The translations under genes were made by a program, and so were the position numbers. Shown here piece by piece: positions 1 through 9,932 of a stretch of DNA of 64,000 nucleotides. The notes below the pieces were generated by a model, which was not told the origin of the DNA, did not search any database, and saw only the letters and a program-made list of their open reading frames with translations. The stretch lies in the NCBI RefSeq assembly GCF_907164955.1, contig NZ_OU015521.1, forward strand, positions 806,001-870,000. The letters run 5' to 3'. Positions within the stretch are counted from its first letter, which is position 1, and the number at the start of each line of letters is the position of its first letter. The DNA is from Coxiella endosymbiont of Dermacentor marginatus. Lineage in GTDB: Bacteria; Pseudomonadota; Gammaproteobacteria; Coxiellales; Coxiellaceae.

Positions 1-38
1 AATTTTATAGTTCGAATAATTCGATAGCAAATATCTAA

Positions 39-1016
<978 letters not shown>

Positions 1017-2107
1017 AATCCTTCCTTTGAATCCTTCTTTTGAACTCTACATTTGTCTTTTCATCTATATACAGTCGCTATGTTTCTTGTTGTTTGAAGT
1101 TTATATTTAGAGGTAATCGATGTTTATCAACGCTAGTGTTTTTATATGAACTAAATCTCTCTCTTTCACGATCTAATACATTTCTTTTTTCTTCTCTGAC
1201 CAATTTATATCTCGTAGATAGAGATCCTCGAATGTTCTCTTCTATCAGAGTTACTTTTCGCTAATAGCATCAAAAAAAGAAACCATTCTATCAAAGTTCG
1301 AAAATAGATCTCTCAATCAACATATTTTAATACTTTCGTGAAGATTATTGATTTTATCAGCCGATATGCCAATTCTTTCGGCATGCTTTGATTCAAATAC
1401 TAAAAACATAGTATCCATCATCAATTAATACACTCTTATAACCAGATTTTAATAATTAATTAATTCGAAAAGACCGCACAGTGACATCTCTGTCTACCTC
1501 GACTAGAAATTCACTCAATCCTAAATAATCAACTATTAATAGTTGATGAAAATTTTACTTAACATTTCTATAAAAATCTCATATGAGATTTTTATAGAAA
1601 TTTAATAAACTAAGACTTCTCCTTTGATAGTTTTAATGATATCACAGACTAAACGATCTAAATTTTTTTTTGAAGATTCTTTTTAATCTATACATTGGAG
1701 CTGTCAAAAGTTTCACCTTTATTATCAGTCCTCTTTATTTATCTTCCAAATAACCGAATCTTTAATTAAATCTCTAAAAAATTAAAAAATTTAATAGATT
1801 ACTTAAATAAACCCAACCTACTAATTTCTTAGTTTCTCTTAGCATCTTTTTTAAGAAAATACTTAGTTTGAATTAACTTGTCTAATTATAGCATATCATA
1901 TTTTTATTAAGTGAGAGTAAAGCGTTTTAAGATCCACATTACTTTTATTTAATTCCAGTAAACAATGTTAAGATACATGTATCACCTGATCTGTTTTGAA
2001 TTATAAGAAAAGATTTTAATCTTCCCATTGATTATAAAAATCTATTGATTAAAGACATTATCTCAGGCATATTGATCGTTTCATTTAGCTTAGAAGAATG
2101 AAATATT
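1017..2107. other. Decayed spacer between trxB and infA
   Basis: This 1.1-kb AT-rich stretch has no convincing gene. It sits where relatives carry aat and ate (leucyl/arginyl-tRNA protein transferases). The only hint of them is a short NYKKRF-like reading near 1998-2015, which could be the end of an Ate-type protein but is too short to claim. The stretch also holds a 38-bp perfect palindrome at 1564-1601. The 74-codon open frame at 1040-1264 is low-complexity and shows no family features. Confidence 0.5.
1564..1601. repeat. 38-bp perfect palindrome
   Basis: The two 19-bp arms are perfectly complementary around a central CATATG with no spacer. As RNA this would fold into a very stable hairpin on either strand. 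As DNA it could extrude a cruciform. There is no T-run, so it is not a standard intrinsic terminator. It lies 548 bp after trxB and 507 bp before infA. Confidence 0.85.
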
Positions 2108-2353
2108 ATGCCAAAAGAAGAATCTATTGAGATGAAAGGGGTAGTAATTGATTCACTTCCTAACACAACTTTCCGAGTTAGACTTGAAAATAATCATATC
2201 GTTATAGCTCATATTTCAGGACGTATGCGCAAACATTATATCCGTATTTTAACAGGTGATGAGGTGATTGTAGAATTGACTCCTTACGATTTAAGTCGAG
2301 GTCGGATTGTCTATCGTGAAGCAGGAAAGAAATCTACCCCTCTAGAAGAATAA
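2108..2353 (+). CDS. infA: Translation initiation factor IF-1
   Basis: IF-1 binds the 30S A site during initiation. The protein is a single OB-fold with the family signatures [28 protein letters not shown] and [12 protein letters not shown]. At 81 residues it is about nine longer than the usual 72. The excess is a polar tail, GKKSTPLEE, after the normal end of the fold. It stands alone in decayed DNA. The clpA and clpS genes found beside it in relatives were not seen in the following 680 bp. Confidence 0.97.
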   Translation: MPKEESIEMKGVVIDSLPNTTFRVRLENNHIVIAHISGRMRKHYIRILTGDEVIVELTPYDLSRGRIVYREAGKKSTPLEE

Positions 2354-3033
2354 TATCCTTTTCAACTAGTTATATATAAGTGTTGAGTAACTTCGTTGTG
2401 TCTAATGCGATTTCGTGTTCTTCATCGAGTTCTTAAAGTAAGAGTAGGGTCATAACAGAAATACTCAATTTTATCTAAATCATCTAAAAAACAGCATATT
2501 GCAATCCTTTATCTCCCTTCACTTTAATAAGTGTATGATAGTCGTATGGCTTCTTCGCTAAATATAAACCAAATTAAAGACTCTTTCATACCAATTTTTG
2601 AAAACAGCTCAATAAAGATATAATTTCTTGAAAAGAAATTATCAAATTCTCAATAAATAGAAGATAGATAACACTTTAAGCAATATGTATTTATACTGTC
2701 TTCTAACTTAAGAACTAAACTGTATAAGCTTTTTAATTTCTGTCACTATCTCTTAGTTAAGACAATATAACATTAGATATTATAAAATGATGTTCGAGGA
2801 TAATAATTCATGAAGCTTATCTCATAACCTTGGAAAAGCGTGATTTAGAATACAGATAAGCATATTCAATTCTATGTCAAAAGCTTTGACTATCCGTGGT
2901 AATTAATCTATTTTGTCACGAATCTATAATTCCTTGTTCTCATTTCTTAATTAAGTAATCCTATTTTAACTCATTCTTTAAGTTTTTCTTTCTAGAAAAT
3001 TTGGTGAAAAAGCTCCATACTACTTACATACTA
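2354..3033. other. Decayed spacer between infA and icd
   Basis: No gene was recognised in this 680-bp AT-rich stretch, where related genomes often carry clpA and clpS. At 2620-2642 it contains an inverted repeat with perfect 10-bp arms (ATAATTTCTT and its complement) and a GAA loop. Confidence 0.5.
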
Positions 3034-4290
3034 TTACATACAATTAATAATGGATTTTCCAAATTTTGAGGTACTTACCTCTTTAGCATCATCCATGAAA
3101 CGGGCAAAATCATAGGTCACTGTTTTGCTTTCAATAGCTCCTTTAATTCCTTTAATGACTAAATCTGCTGCTTCTTTCCAACCAAAGTAACGTAACATCA
3201 TTTCAGCTGACAAAATTAAAGAACCAGGATTAACTTTGTCTTGTCCTGCATATTTAGGAGCCGTTCCATGAGTCGCCTCAAACAAACCAATTCTATCGCT
3301 TAAGTTTGCGCCTGGGGCGATACCAATTCCACCCACTTCTGCTGCTAAGGCATCTGAAATATAATCACCGTTTAAATTCAATGTAGCAATAACACTATAT
3401 TCGCCTGGTCGCAGAAGAGTCTGATGTAAAAAAGCATCAGAAATTACATCCTTCACGATTACAGTTTGACTCGATTTTGGGTTTTTGAATGAATACCAGG
3501 GGCTACCGTCTAACGGTTTTGCACCAAATTCTTTAATAGCCACCTCATAGCCCCAATCTTTAAAAGCCCCTTCTGTAAACTTCATAATATTTCCTTTATG
3601 AACAAGCGTTATAGAATCTCGATCATTATCGATGGCATATTGAATCGCCCGACGAACGAGCCGGCTCGTTCCTTCTTGAGAAACAGGCTTAATGCCAATA
3701 CCTGAAGTTTTTGGAAAACGGATTTTCTTTACGCCCATTTCTTTTTGTAAGAAATCGATAAGTTTAATAGCTTCTGGACTTTTTGCTTTCCATTCGATGC
3801 CTGTATAAATATCTTCTGAGTTTTCTCTAAAAATAACCATATCTACTTTTTCAGGCTCCTTGACCGGACTTGGAACACCTTTGAAATAACGAATAGGACG
3901 AAGACAAACATAGAGATCCAAATTTTGACGGAGTGCTACATTTATTGAGCGAATCCCGCCACTGACAGGCGTAGTAAGAGGACCTTTAATAGCTACTTGA
4001 TACGTTTTAATCGCTTCAAAAGTTTCATCGGGCAACCAAATTTCTTTTCCATATATTTTTCTAGCTTTATCACCCGCATAAATTTCCATCCATGCTAACT
4101 TGCGCTCTCCTTTATAAGCTTTCTTTATCGCTGCATCGATAACCTTTTTCATGACCGGAGTAATATCTACACCAATACCGTCTCCTTCTATATAGGGAAC
4201 AATTGGTTGGTTTGGTATATGCAAGCTACCTTTATTATTAAAGGTAATCTTTTCACCTTGATCAGGAACTTGAATATGTTGATACGTCAT
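3034..4290 (-). CDS. icd: NADP-type isocitrate dehydrogenase
   Basis: The enzyme converts isocitrate to 2-oxoglutarate in the TCA cycle. The sequence closely follows the E. coli Icd type, with [11 protein letters not shown] near the N-terminus, the substrate-binding serine in [26 protein letters not shown], and [17 protein letters not shown]. The length of 418 residues is normal. I place the start at the ATG 4288-4290 because AGGAGA sits seven bases upstream. A longer version would begin at a TTG at 4308, which lacks such a site. With glutamate dehydrogenase and malate dehydrogenase in this window it supports a TCA cycle fed by amino acids. Confidence 0.97.
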   Translation of the reverse strand: MTYQHIQVPDQGEKITFNNKGSLHIPNQPIVPYIEGDGIGVDITPVMKKVIDAAIKKAYKGERKLAWMEIYAGDKARKIYGKEIWLPDETFEAIKTYQVAIKGPLTTPVSGGIRSINVALRQNLDLYVCLRPIRYFKGVPSPVKEPEKVDMVIFRENSEDIYTGIEWKAKSPEAIKLIDFLQKEMGVKKIRFPKTSGIGIKPVSQEGTSRLVRRAIQYAIDNDRDSITLVHKGNIMKFTEGAFKDWGYEVAIKEFGAKPLDGSPWYSFKNPKSSQTVIVKDVISDAFLHQTLLRPGEYSVIATLNLNGDYISDALAAEVGGIGIAPGANLSDRIGLFEATHGTAPKYAGQDKVNPGSLILSAEMMLRYFGWKEAADLVIKGIKGAIESKTVTYDFARFMDDAKEVSTSKFGKSIINCM

Positions 4291-4425
4291 GAAATGATCT
4301 CCTGTCAATTATTACGGCCCATACTATTAAGCTTAGCTATGAGCTTCTATAAAATCAACATCACATTCCTGTAACTAAATTGATATTGTCTTTTAACTTA
4401 TTCTCTTATTGAATTAACCAACGAT

Positions 4426-4519
4426 ATTTCTTAAACCTCCAACTTACGTTCAGTCCTCTAAGCTTATCTTTAAAAAGAAGACTATACGAGGCGAGAATAT
4501 CCTTGGAGGTTTAAGAAAT
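4426..4519. repeat. 94-bp unit bounded by 17-bp perfect inverted repeats
   Basis: The arms 4426-4442 (ATTTCTTAAACCTCCAA) and 4503-4519 are exact reverse complements. They enclose 60 bp without an open frame. The size and architecture resemble a miniature inverted-repeat transposable element, and C. burnetii is known to carry such elements. No target-site duplication is obvious. It could instead be a large hairpin in the icd leader, since it starts 136 bp upstream of the icd start codon. Confidence 0.55.
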
Positions 4520-4703
4520 TTGTCTGTGTACACAATATACCTTCACAAACTGTGGACCTATATCTATTCTTTTGAAGAATAAAGAATTCTGTATACAAGC
4601 GAGAGCTAAAAAAATAGGTATTCAAAAACGTATAGATATAAAAACCTCAATTATAATAGAGTTATATTATAAAATTAAATTATAAAAAGACTAATACTAC
4701 AAT

Positions 4704-4732
4704 TATTTTATGAAAATCTTTTTCATAAAATA
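4704..4732. repeat. Perfect 13-bp-arm hairpin
   Basis: The arms TATTTTATGAAAA and its exact complement are separated by TCT. The composition is AT-rich, and there is no adjacent gene or T-run that would make it a terminator. Confidence 0.6.
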
Positions 4733-5461
4733 GGTTACTTGTTTAAACATAATCACAATTTTGACAAAATAATCGATATGGTTACTCTTAATGCTCAATT
4801 CTTAAAGCTCTGGAAGATTCCGCTAAATGCAGATCGCTAATTTTTGTAACTAATTACCATAATCATTGGATAATTCGAAGTATTATACCGTCAATGTGAA
4901 ACTTTATACTATTTGTCTTGGACTTAGAATAGTGATTATTCTACTTATCGATTGATTACTTATTTAACGATATTTATACTTTAGCAATAATTAAGATCAT
5001 TTTAATGATATCTAGCTTATGTTAGAAGAGAATTATTTTACACGCTTTAATCACGATAAAAATCCTTATGTATACAAAGAAAATGAGCACTTTTTTAAGT
5101 TTTCACTTATTAAGCTAATAAAAACTGTTATTAATTGATTTTATTAATTCTAAAATTATAACAAAATAATTAGGTTACCTTTTTTCTCTTAGCTAATCAT
5201 AGCAAGGTTGTTCATCAATTAGTTTTATTAATTAAATCGTAATTTCTCTTATCCCGATCTCTTATACATGAACACATCTAACTATTGGCAGTTAAAAATT
5301 AAATAGTTTTTATAGTTAGTAAACGATGCTTTTTTGAAGTTAAAAGATCCATATAAAATCGGTAGATTATAGGAACCCAAATACTCGTTAATCTTTACTC
5401 AGAATTAATTTAGTTGGAAATAAAGCGGATCAGCTGTAGCAACCTTTATCTATAATTTTAT

Positions 5462-5560
5462 TGGCGGCCCACACGGGGCCCCTGAACCCTCTTCCATTCG
5501 GGAGTTCTACAGAGTTAAACCCTCTTATCATTAGTCCATTCCCTGGTTTAACTATTGGAT
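5462..5560 (-). ncRNA. Candidate CsrA-binding small RNA downstream of tRNA-Ser
   Basis: A GC-rich island in AT-rich DNA folds on the minus strand into three successive hairpins. The first has 9-bp perfect arms (5545-5553 with 5513-5521) and the second has 6-bp arms (5502-5507 with 5484-5489). Both present GAATGGA in the loop, matching the ANGGA motif bound by CsrA/RsmA proteins. A short GGCCC/GGGCC hairpin (5480-5466) follows at the 3' side. tRNA-Ser lies on the same strand about 60 bp upstream, so processing from a shared transcript is possible. No promoter or T-run terminator is clear. 6S and 4.5S RNA were considered and do not fit. The assignment is inference from structure and motif only. 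Confidence 0.4.
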
Positions 5561-5622
5561 TACTATCATGAGAAACTCAACGCTAAATTAAGTGATTTTT
5601 GAGAACAATGAAAAATCTATAT

Positions 5623-5712
5623 CGGAGAGAGCGGGATTCGAACCCGCGTAGGCCAGTAAAGGCCTCAGCCGATTTCGAGTCGGTGCCGGTATGACCACTT
5701 CGGTACCTCTCC
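5623..5712 (-). tRNA. tRNA-Ser (anticodon CGA)
   Basis: Read on the minus strand, this folds as a class II tRNA. It has a seven-pair acceptor stem starting GGAGAGG, a D-arm, the anticodon loop CTCGAAA with anticodon CGA (decodes UCG), a long variable arm with a 5-bp stem, and the T-arm GCGGG-TTCGAAT-CCCGC. The discriminator base is G, as expected for serine. The bases after it are ATA, so the CCA end is not encoded and must be added after transcription. The outermost anticodon-stem pair is an A-C mismatch. Confidence 0.95.
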
Positions 5713-6291
5713 AAAAATAGTCATTTTATAAAAATAGAAACTAATCAGCAATCCAGACTTTGCTGTGAGATCTCTCAAAAATCCCACATCATCAGAAACA
5801 AAGATTAGTCAGGGACCAGTGATCGACAATCCACTTATTCTTAAGAATTTAGCATTTAATTTAAGTTCTTACGGAATCGAAGAGTTCTTTGATTTTTGCA
5901 TCCTAAATATAGTGAGCATGACTAATTGTATCAAATTTACAGCATGATTCTCACTAAATTAATTATATAAGGCACCATTCTTCAAAAGAATTTATACAGG
6001 GGTTGAGTTTAACAGCAGCTATTTTCAATATCCAAACAGCAAGATAAACTGCCGGTGACAATACTCTGCATGATATATTCCAGAAATTATTTTAAAATGG
6101 CGAATCAAAGATTCATTAGATGAAAAGAATTTCAAAATGAATAGGATTTGCATCTTTATTTAATAATGCTTATATAACATGAGTACATTTTATTATTCAT
6201 TTTCCCATTTTCAGCTAATTTTTCCATTTTTTTCTATCAAATAACACCGCCGTATTACCCTGAAATTCTGAAATCAAGAATTTTGAGTTAT
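5713..6291. other. Spacer between tRNA-Ser and dapA
   Basis: No gene was recognised here. A 60-codon open frame at 5765-5947 has no ribosome-binding site and no family features. Just past the dapA stop, 6263-6283 forms a 7-bp-arm hairpin (AAATTCT and complement). It could be a weak terminator for dapA but has no clear T-run. Confidence 0.4.
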
Positions 6292-7176
6292 CTACAATAA
6301 ATTCTTTATACCTATTTGATGCATCACCTTCCGCATTTTTTTATGGTATTTTTCACTAAGAGAGGTTAATGGCAAACGAATACCATTTGGAATCATCCCC
6401 ATTTGAGTTAATGCCCATTTAATTGGGATAGGATTTGCTTCAATGGAAAGTAATCTATGTAAGGATAATAGCTCATCATTATATTTTTTTGCAGCCTCAA
6501 CCTTACCAGAAATGGCTGCCATGCACAAAGTATGCCATTGCTTCGGCAAAATATTCGCAATCACAGAAATCACACCCTTACCACCTGATAATATAAAATC
6601 CATTGCCGTATTATCATTTCCACTGAATAAATCTAATTGATTAGTCTCTTGTAATAATTGTTTAACTCGTCCAATATCTCCTGTCGCTTCCTTAATGCCA
6701 ACTATATTGTGGCAATATTTGGCTAATCGCTGTATTGTTTTAGGCAATAAATCACAAGCGGTTCGAGAAGGCACATTATAAAGTATTTGAGGAACAGGTA
6801 CAGCCTCCGATATTGTTCTAAAATGTTGGAAAAGCCCCTCTTGAGTAGGTTTATTATAATAAGGAGTAACTATTAATGCTGCGTCAGCGCCGGATTTCAT
6901 TGCATGTTGAGTAAGCTTGATAGTATGAGAGGTCGAATTAGAGCCAGTACCCACAAGAACTGGTATTTCCTTATTAACCTGATTAACTACTTGCTGGATG
7001 ATTTTTGTTCGTTCTGTAAAAGTGATTGTCGGAGCTTCACCCGTTGAACCTAGAATAACCAATCCATCAGTATTGCTTGCCAGATGCCAATCAACTAACC
7101 GCTTCAAACTCTTGTAATCAATTTCTCCGCTTGATTTCATAGGAGTAACAATAGCAACCAAACTCCCACTGAACAT
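6292..7176 (-). CDS. dapA: 4-hydroxy-tetrahydrodipicolinate synthase
   Basis: DapA condenses pyruvate with aspartate semialdehyde, the first committed step to diaminopimelate and lysine and hence to peptidoglycan. It is a 294-residue TIM barrel. The Schiff-base lysine lies in GIKEATG (about residue 161) and the catalytic tyrosine in YNVPSRT (about 133). The usual GTTGE pyruvate-binding motif reads GSTGE here, so the first threonine is serine, which keeps the hydroxyl. Its survival implies that cell-wall precursor synthesis is still under selection although the elongation genes mrdA and rodA are broken. Confidence 0.97.
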   Translation of the reverse strand: MFSGSLVAIVTPMKSSGEIDYKSLKRLVDWHLASNTDGLVILGSTGEAPTITFTERTKIIQQVVNQVNKEIPVLVGTGSNSTSHTIKLTQHAMKSGADAALIVTPYYNKPTQEGLFQHFRTISEAVPVPQILYNVPSRTACDLLPKTIQRLAKYCHNIVGIKEATGDIGRVKQLLQETNQLDLFSGNDNTAMDFILSGGKGVISVIANILPKQWHTLCMAAISGKVEAAKKYNDELLSLHRLLSIEANPIPIKWALTQMGMIPNGIRLPLTSLSEKYHKKMRKVMHQIGIKNLL

Positions 7177-7624
7177 TAATTACTTACTTCTCACTGATTC
7201 TATAGCTAATTTGCCGTTCAATTATAAACGGCAAACAGCAAGGCTTTGAAAAAGCCTATTGCCTTTATAATTTGGATTTATTAGGGCTATTATATCAGAA
7301 ATAGGCTACAGGGAACAGTTCAATTTCGAACTGCAGGCTGTCCCGACATTTTTCAATAGGATTGATTCAAAATTAGTACTCACGTATAGAATCCTTTTAT
7401 AGAGAGAAGATATTTCTTACCCGTATTAAAAACTTACTTTTACAATTCACTTTCCAGCACAAAACCTCTAAGGTATCTGTTTTGACCACGCTTTACTAGC
7501 ATGCTCAACCCACATTTGTACTGAAGTCTTTTAGAATATTTTTATAACCCTATTAGCCTCGGAATAAAGGCTCATACTCCATACCGGGCATACAATCTTC
7601 TAAAATTTGGATATTATATCAAAG
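7177..7624. other. Divergent spacer between dapA and rmuC with two hairpins
   Basis: This 448-bp divergent promoter region contains two neighbouring hairpins. One is at 7210-7235 with 9-bp arms (TTTGCCGTT). The other is at 7241-7257 with 7-bp arms (AGGCTTT) and a GAA loop. On the dapA strand they lie in the likely leader and could attenuate transcription. No known riboswitch class was recognised. Confidence 0.45.
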
Positions 7625-8887
7625 ATGAATTTGCAGTCAATGTTGTTTATTGGAACCTCTACTATCATTCTGATAGGAATGGGAATTTTGATTTATCAGG
7701 CAATAAGACAACAATCTCATCTTCATCAAGAAATCGATCAAAAATTAATCATTATTCAAGATCGTTTAAAGCAAGTGGATGAACAGAGAAATTTTATCCA
7801 ATTTCTTATTAACCAGCAGCAAAAAGAACAAAACGGACAACGACAGCAATTTGATGAATATCAAATAAAGAGTCTAAAACTGATTCAAGATAGTTTAATG
7901 CAAAATATGCAAAGTGTTCGTGAACAAGTAGATGCCACCCTTACCATGCACGTAGAAAATTTAGGAAACCGTGTGGATAAACTTACTTACGAAACTCAAG
8001 AGCGTCTGAAAGAAATTAGCGGACAGGTAGATCGTAAATTAGCAGAGGGATTTGAAAAAACTACTGAAACGTTCACAGATGTTATCAAACGACTTACAAT
8101 TATTGATGAAGCTCAGAAAAAAATTACCGAACTATCAAGTAATGTTGTAAGTTTGCAGGAAATATTATCCGATAAACGTTCTCGTGGTGCTTTTGGGGAA
8201 GTACAACTCACTCATCTAATTCACAATATGCTTCCTAAGTCTAATTATGAATTACAATACACTTTAACGAATGGTAAACGTTGTGATTGCATTTTATTTT
8301 TACCAGAACCAACAGGAACTATTGTAATTGATGCAAAATTTCCTCTTGAAAACTATCAACAAATTCACAACACTCAATTAACTGAAAGTGATCATATTAA
8401 TGCTGAAAAACGATTTCGTGCCGATATAAAAAAACACATTCGAGATATCGCTGATAAATATATCATTCCTGAAGAAACAGCTGATGGGGCTGTTATGTTT
8501 ATTCCTGCAGAGGCAGTGTTTTCCGAAATACACTCTAACTACCCTGATTTAGTGGAAACTGCTTATAAATTCCGAGTATGGATAGTATCACCGACAACCA
8601 TGATGGCCATATTAACCACGGCTCGTGCTGTTCTCAAAGATGCAGCTACTCGTAAACAAGTTCATATTATTCAGGAGCACTTAATTGCTCTTAGTAAAGA
8701 TTTTGATCGTTTCCAAAAACGGATGGATAATGTATCACGATATATCGATATGGCTTATGAAGGTGTTACAGAAGTACATAAATCTTCTAAAAAAATTACT
8801 GGCCGATTTCATAAAATTGAAAAAGTGGAAATACCAACCGACCTAGAGACCATTGCTTTTAAAGACGAAAGAGAATCAATTACATAA
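7625..8887 (+). CDS. rmuC: RmuC family DNA recombination protein
   Basis: RmuC proteins limit recombination at inverted repeats, and their mechanism is poorly known. The N-terminus carries one membrane segment (LFIGTSTIILIGMGILIYQA). A long charged coiled coil follows to about residue 180, and then the conserved nuclease-fold-like RmuC domain with KRCDCILFLP, VIDAKFPLENY and AVMFIPAEAVFSEI. I start it at the ATG 7625. A TTG at 7607 would add six residues, and no Shine-Dalgarno separates the two choices. The roughly 420 residues are complete. It is retained while the AddAB-like pair 7 kb away has decayed. Confidence 0.93.
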   Translation: MNLQSMLFIGTSTIILIGMGILIYQAIRQQSHLHQEIDQKLIIIQDRLKQVDEQRNFIQFLINQQQKEQNGQRQQFDEYQIKSLKLIQDSLMQNMQSVREQVDATLTMHVENLGNRVDKLTYETQERLKEISGQVDRKLAEGFEKTTETFTDVIKRLTIIDEAQKKITELSSNVVSLQEILSDKRSRGAFGEVQLTHLIHNMLPKSNYELQYTLTNGKRCDCILFLPEPTGTIVIDAKFPLENYQQIHNTQLTESDHINAEKRFRADIKKHIRDIADKYIIPEETADGAVMFIPAEAVFSEIHSNYPDLVETAYKFRVWIVSPTTMMAILTTARAVLKDAATRKQVHIIQEHLIALSKDFDRFQKRMDNVSRYIDMAYEGVTEVHKSSKKITGRFHKIEKVEIPTDLETIAFKDERESIT

Positions 8888-8995
8888 AAAGCCACAACAA
8901 TCTACTTTTCAATAAAAAAACTTAAAAGATTTATACTCACTTTTAGCTCCCACTCTCACCCTATTTTAAAGACAAAGGCGAGAGGGGATATTGGG

Positions 8996-9166
8996 TTACT
9001 GTTTGTGATTGCAATGAATACAATGATGATGAATAGGATTTAATTTCGTGTTTGGACCTGTTTGATAAGCAGAATGGGTCATCGGAACGGGCTCATGTGA
9101 AGTACAACCGTTCAAAAGAACGACCGCAGCAATAGCTGAAGCAATAAAAATACTTTTTTTACTCAT
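8996..9166 (-). CDS. Small lipoprotein with Cys/His-rich tail
   Basis: This 56-residue protein has a lysine-rich start, a hydrophobic signal segment and a lipobox ending LLNGC at residues 17-21, so it should be lipidated and membrane-anchored. The mature part is only about 36 residues and ends in the motif HHHCIHCNHKQ, which could bind a metal ion. The start at ATG 9164-9166 is chosen because AGGA lies eight bases upstream. A longer frame to 9202 lacks this and would bury the signal peptide. The family is not recognised. The signal peptide and the ribosome-binding site are the best evidence that it is real. Confidence 0.75.
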   Translation of the reverse strand: MSKKSIFIASAIAAVVLLNGCTSHEPVPMTHSAYQTGPNTKLNPIHHHCIHCNHKQ

Positions 9167-9932
9167 AATTTTGATCCTTTCAAGTTGATGAATTAACGCC
9201 ACTTAAAAATCTTAGGGGTATTTTTATAGAAATGCAAGGATTGAATCACTATTTAAGGTTATTTATTACTACCATTTTTGTGTCTTTCACGCAACGATGT
9301 TAGGAGTAAATTCTTGTATAAAATGTAATACATCTTAAAATTCAACGTTTTTTAAATTAGCTAGACTATTTTCACTTACCTGGCGATTTTATTTGTCGGG
9401 AGTTTTTCAGCCAACACGACGGTTCCAGCTAAGCATACTGTCATCATGGTTTCGAGTTTTTTGTTAAAAGAGGAGCAATAAAGTAACTAATTTTTAACCA
9501 GTAACGACAATATTTTCAAGCTGTTGTAAAGTGAATTGAGATTTAAAGAATACTAAATTTCTTAACATTTGCATTATCTCCAGTATATGTCCAGTGTAAT
9601 CGAACCTGATTACCAAGCTCTATCCATAGACAACTTATATTTTTAGAAGGTTTCAATAAAGTAATTAATATAAAACGTGATCAAAACTGTATAACTGACT
9701 AACATTAGGTTTTCAATTCTCACACTTTAATGAGGTAGAGAGATATGAGGTAGAGAGATATGAGGTAGAGAGATATGATGCGCGCGCGATATCCAGGATA
9801 AAACAGAAAAAACATTACACCATAAAAAAGATGGATTTTATGATTCCATAAACAAAAACCGGCTTCCAATAACCAGCTTCTAAACAATACATCTTTACTC
9901 CGTTAATTATAAGTCTAGTGTATAAAGTATCC
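9167..9932. other. Spacer between the lipoprotein and glutamate dehydrogenase
   Basis: No gene was recognised in 766 bp. The stretch contains a short tandem repeat (9731-9775) and an adjacent alternating GC tract. Confidence 0.5.
9731..9775. repeat. Three exact copies of a 15-bp unit
   Basis: The unit TGAGGTAGAGAGATA is repeated three times without a mismatch. It is followed after four bases by GCGCGCGCG (9780-9788), an alternating purine-pyrimidine tract that is unusual in this AT-rich DNA. Exact copies imply recent expansion, and the number may vary between strains. Confidence 0.92.

Larger units (their letters stand above)
4291..5622. other. Structured intergenic region upstream of icd
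   Basis: No protein gene was recognised. The stretch contains a MITE-like inverted-repeat unit (4426-4519), a hairpin with perfect 13-bp arms (4704-4732) and a GC-rich block near 5463-5553 that I read as a possible small RNA. The remainder is AT-rich and without recognisable content. Confidence 0.5.

Noticed and set aside
1040-1264. 74-codon open frame after trxB
   Set aside because: Low-complexity Ser/Leu/Phe-rich sequence, no ribosome-binding site, no family features, located in decayed DNA.
1990-2030. Ate (arginyl/leucyl-tRNA protein transferase) relic
   Set aside because: Only a six-residue NYKKRF-like match near the expected position; too short to report as a pseudogene.
5462-5560. 6S RNA or 4.5S (SRP) RNA
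   Set aside because: CCCCTGAACCC and GGGTTCAGGGG recall 6S arms, but the opposite arm is missing within 180 bases on either strand. The conserved SRP loop GGAAGGAAGCA is not present.
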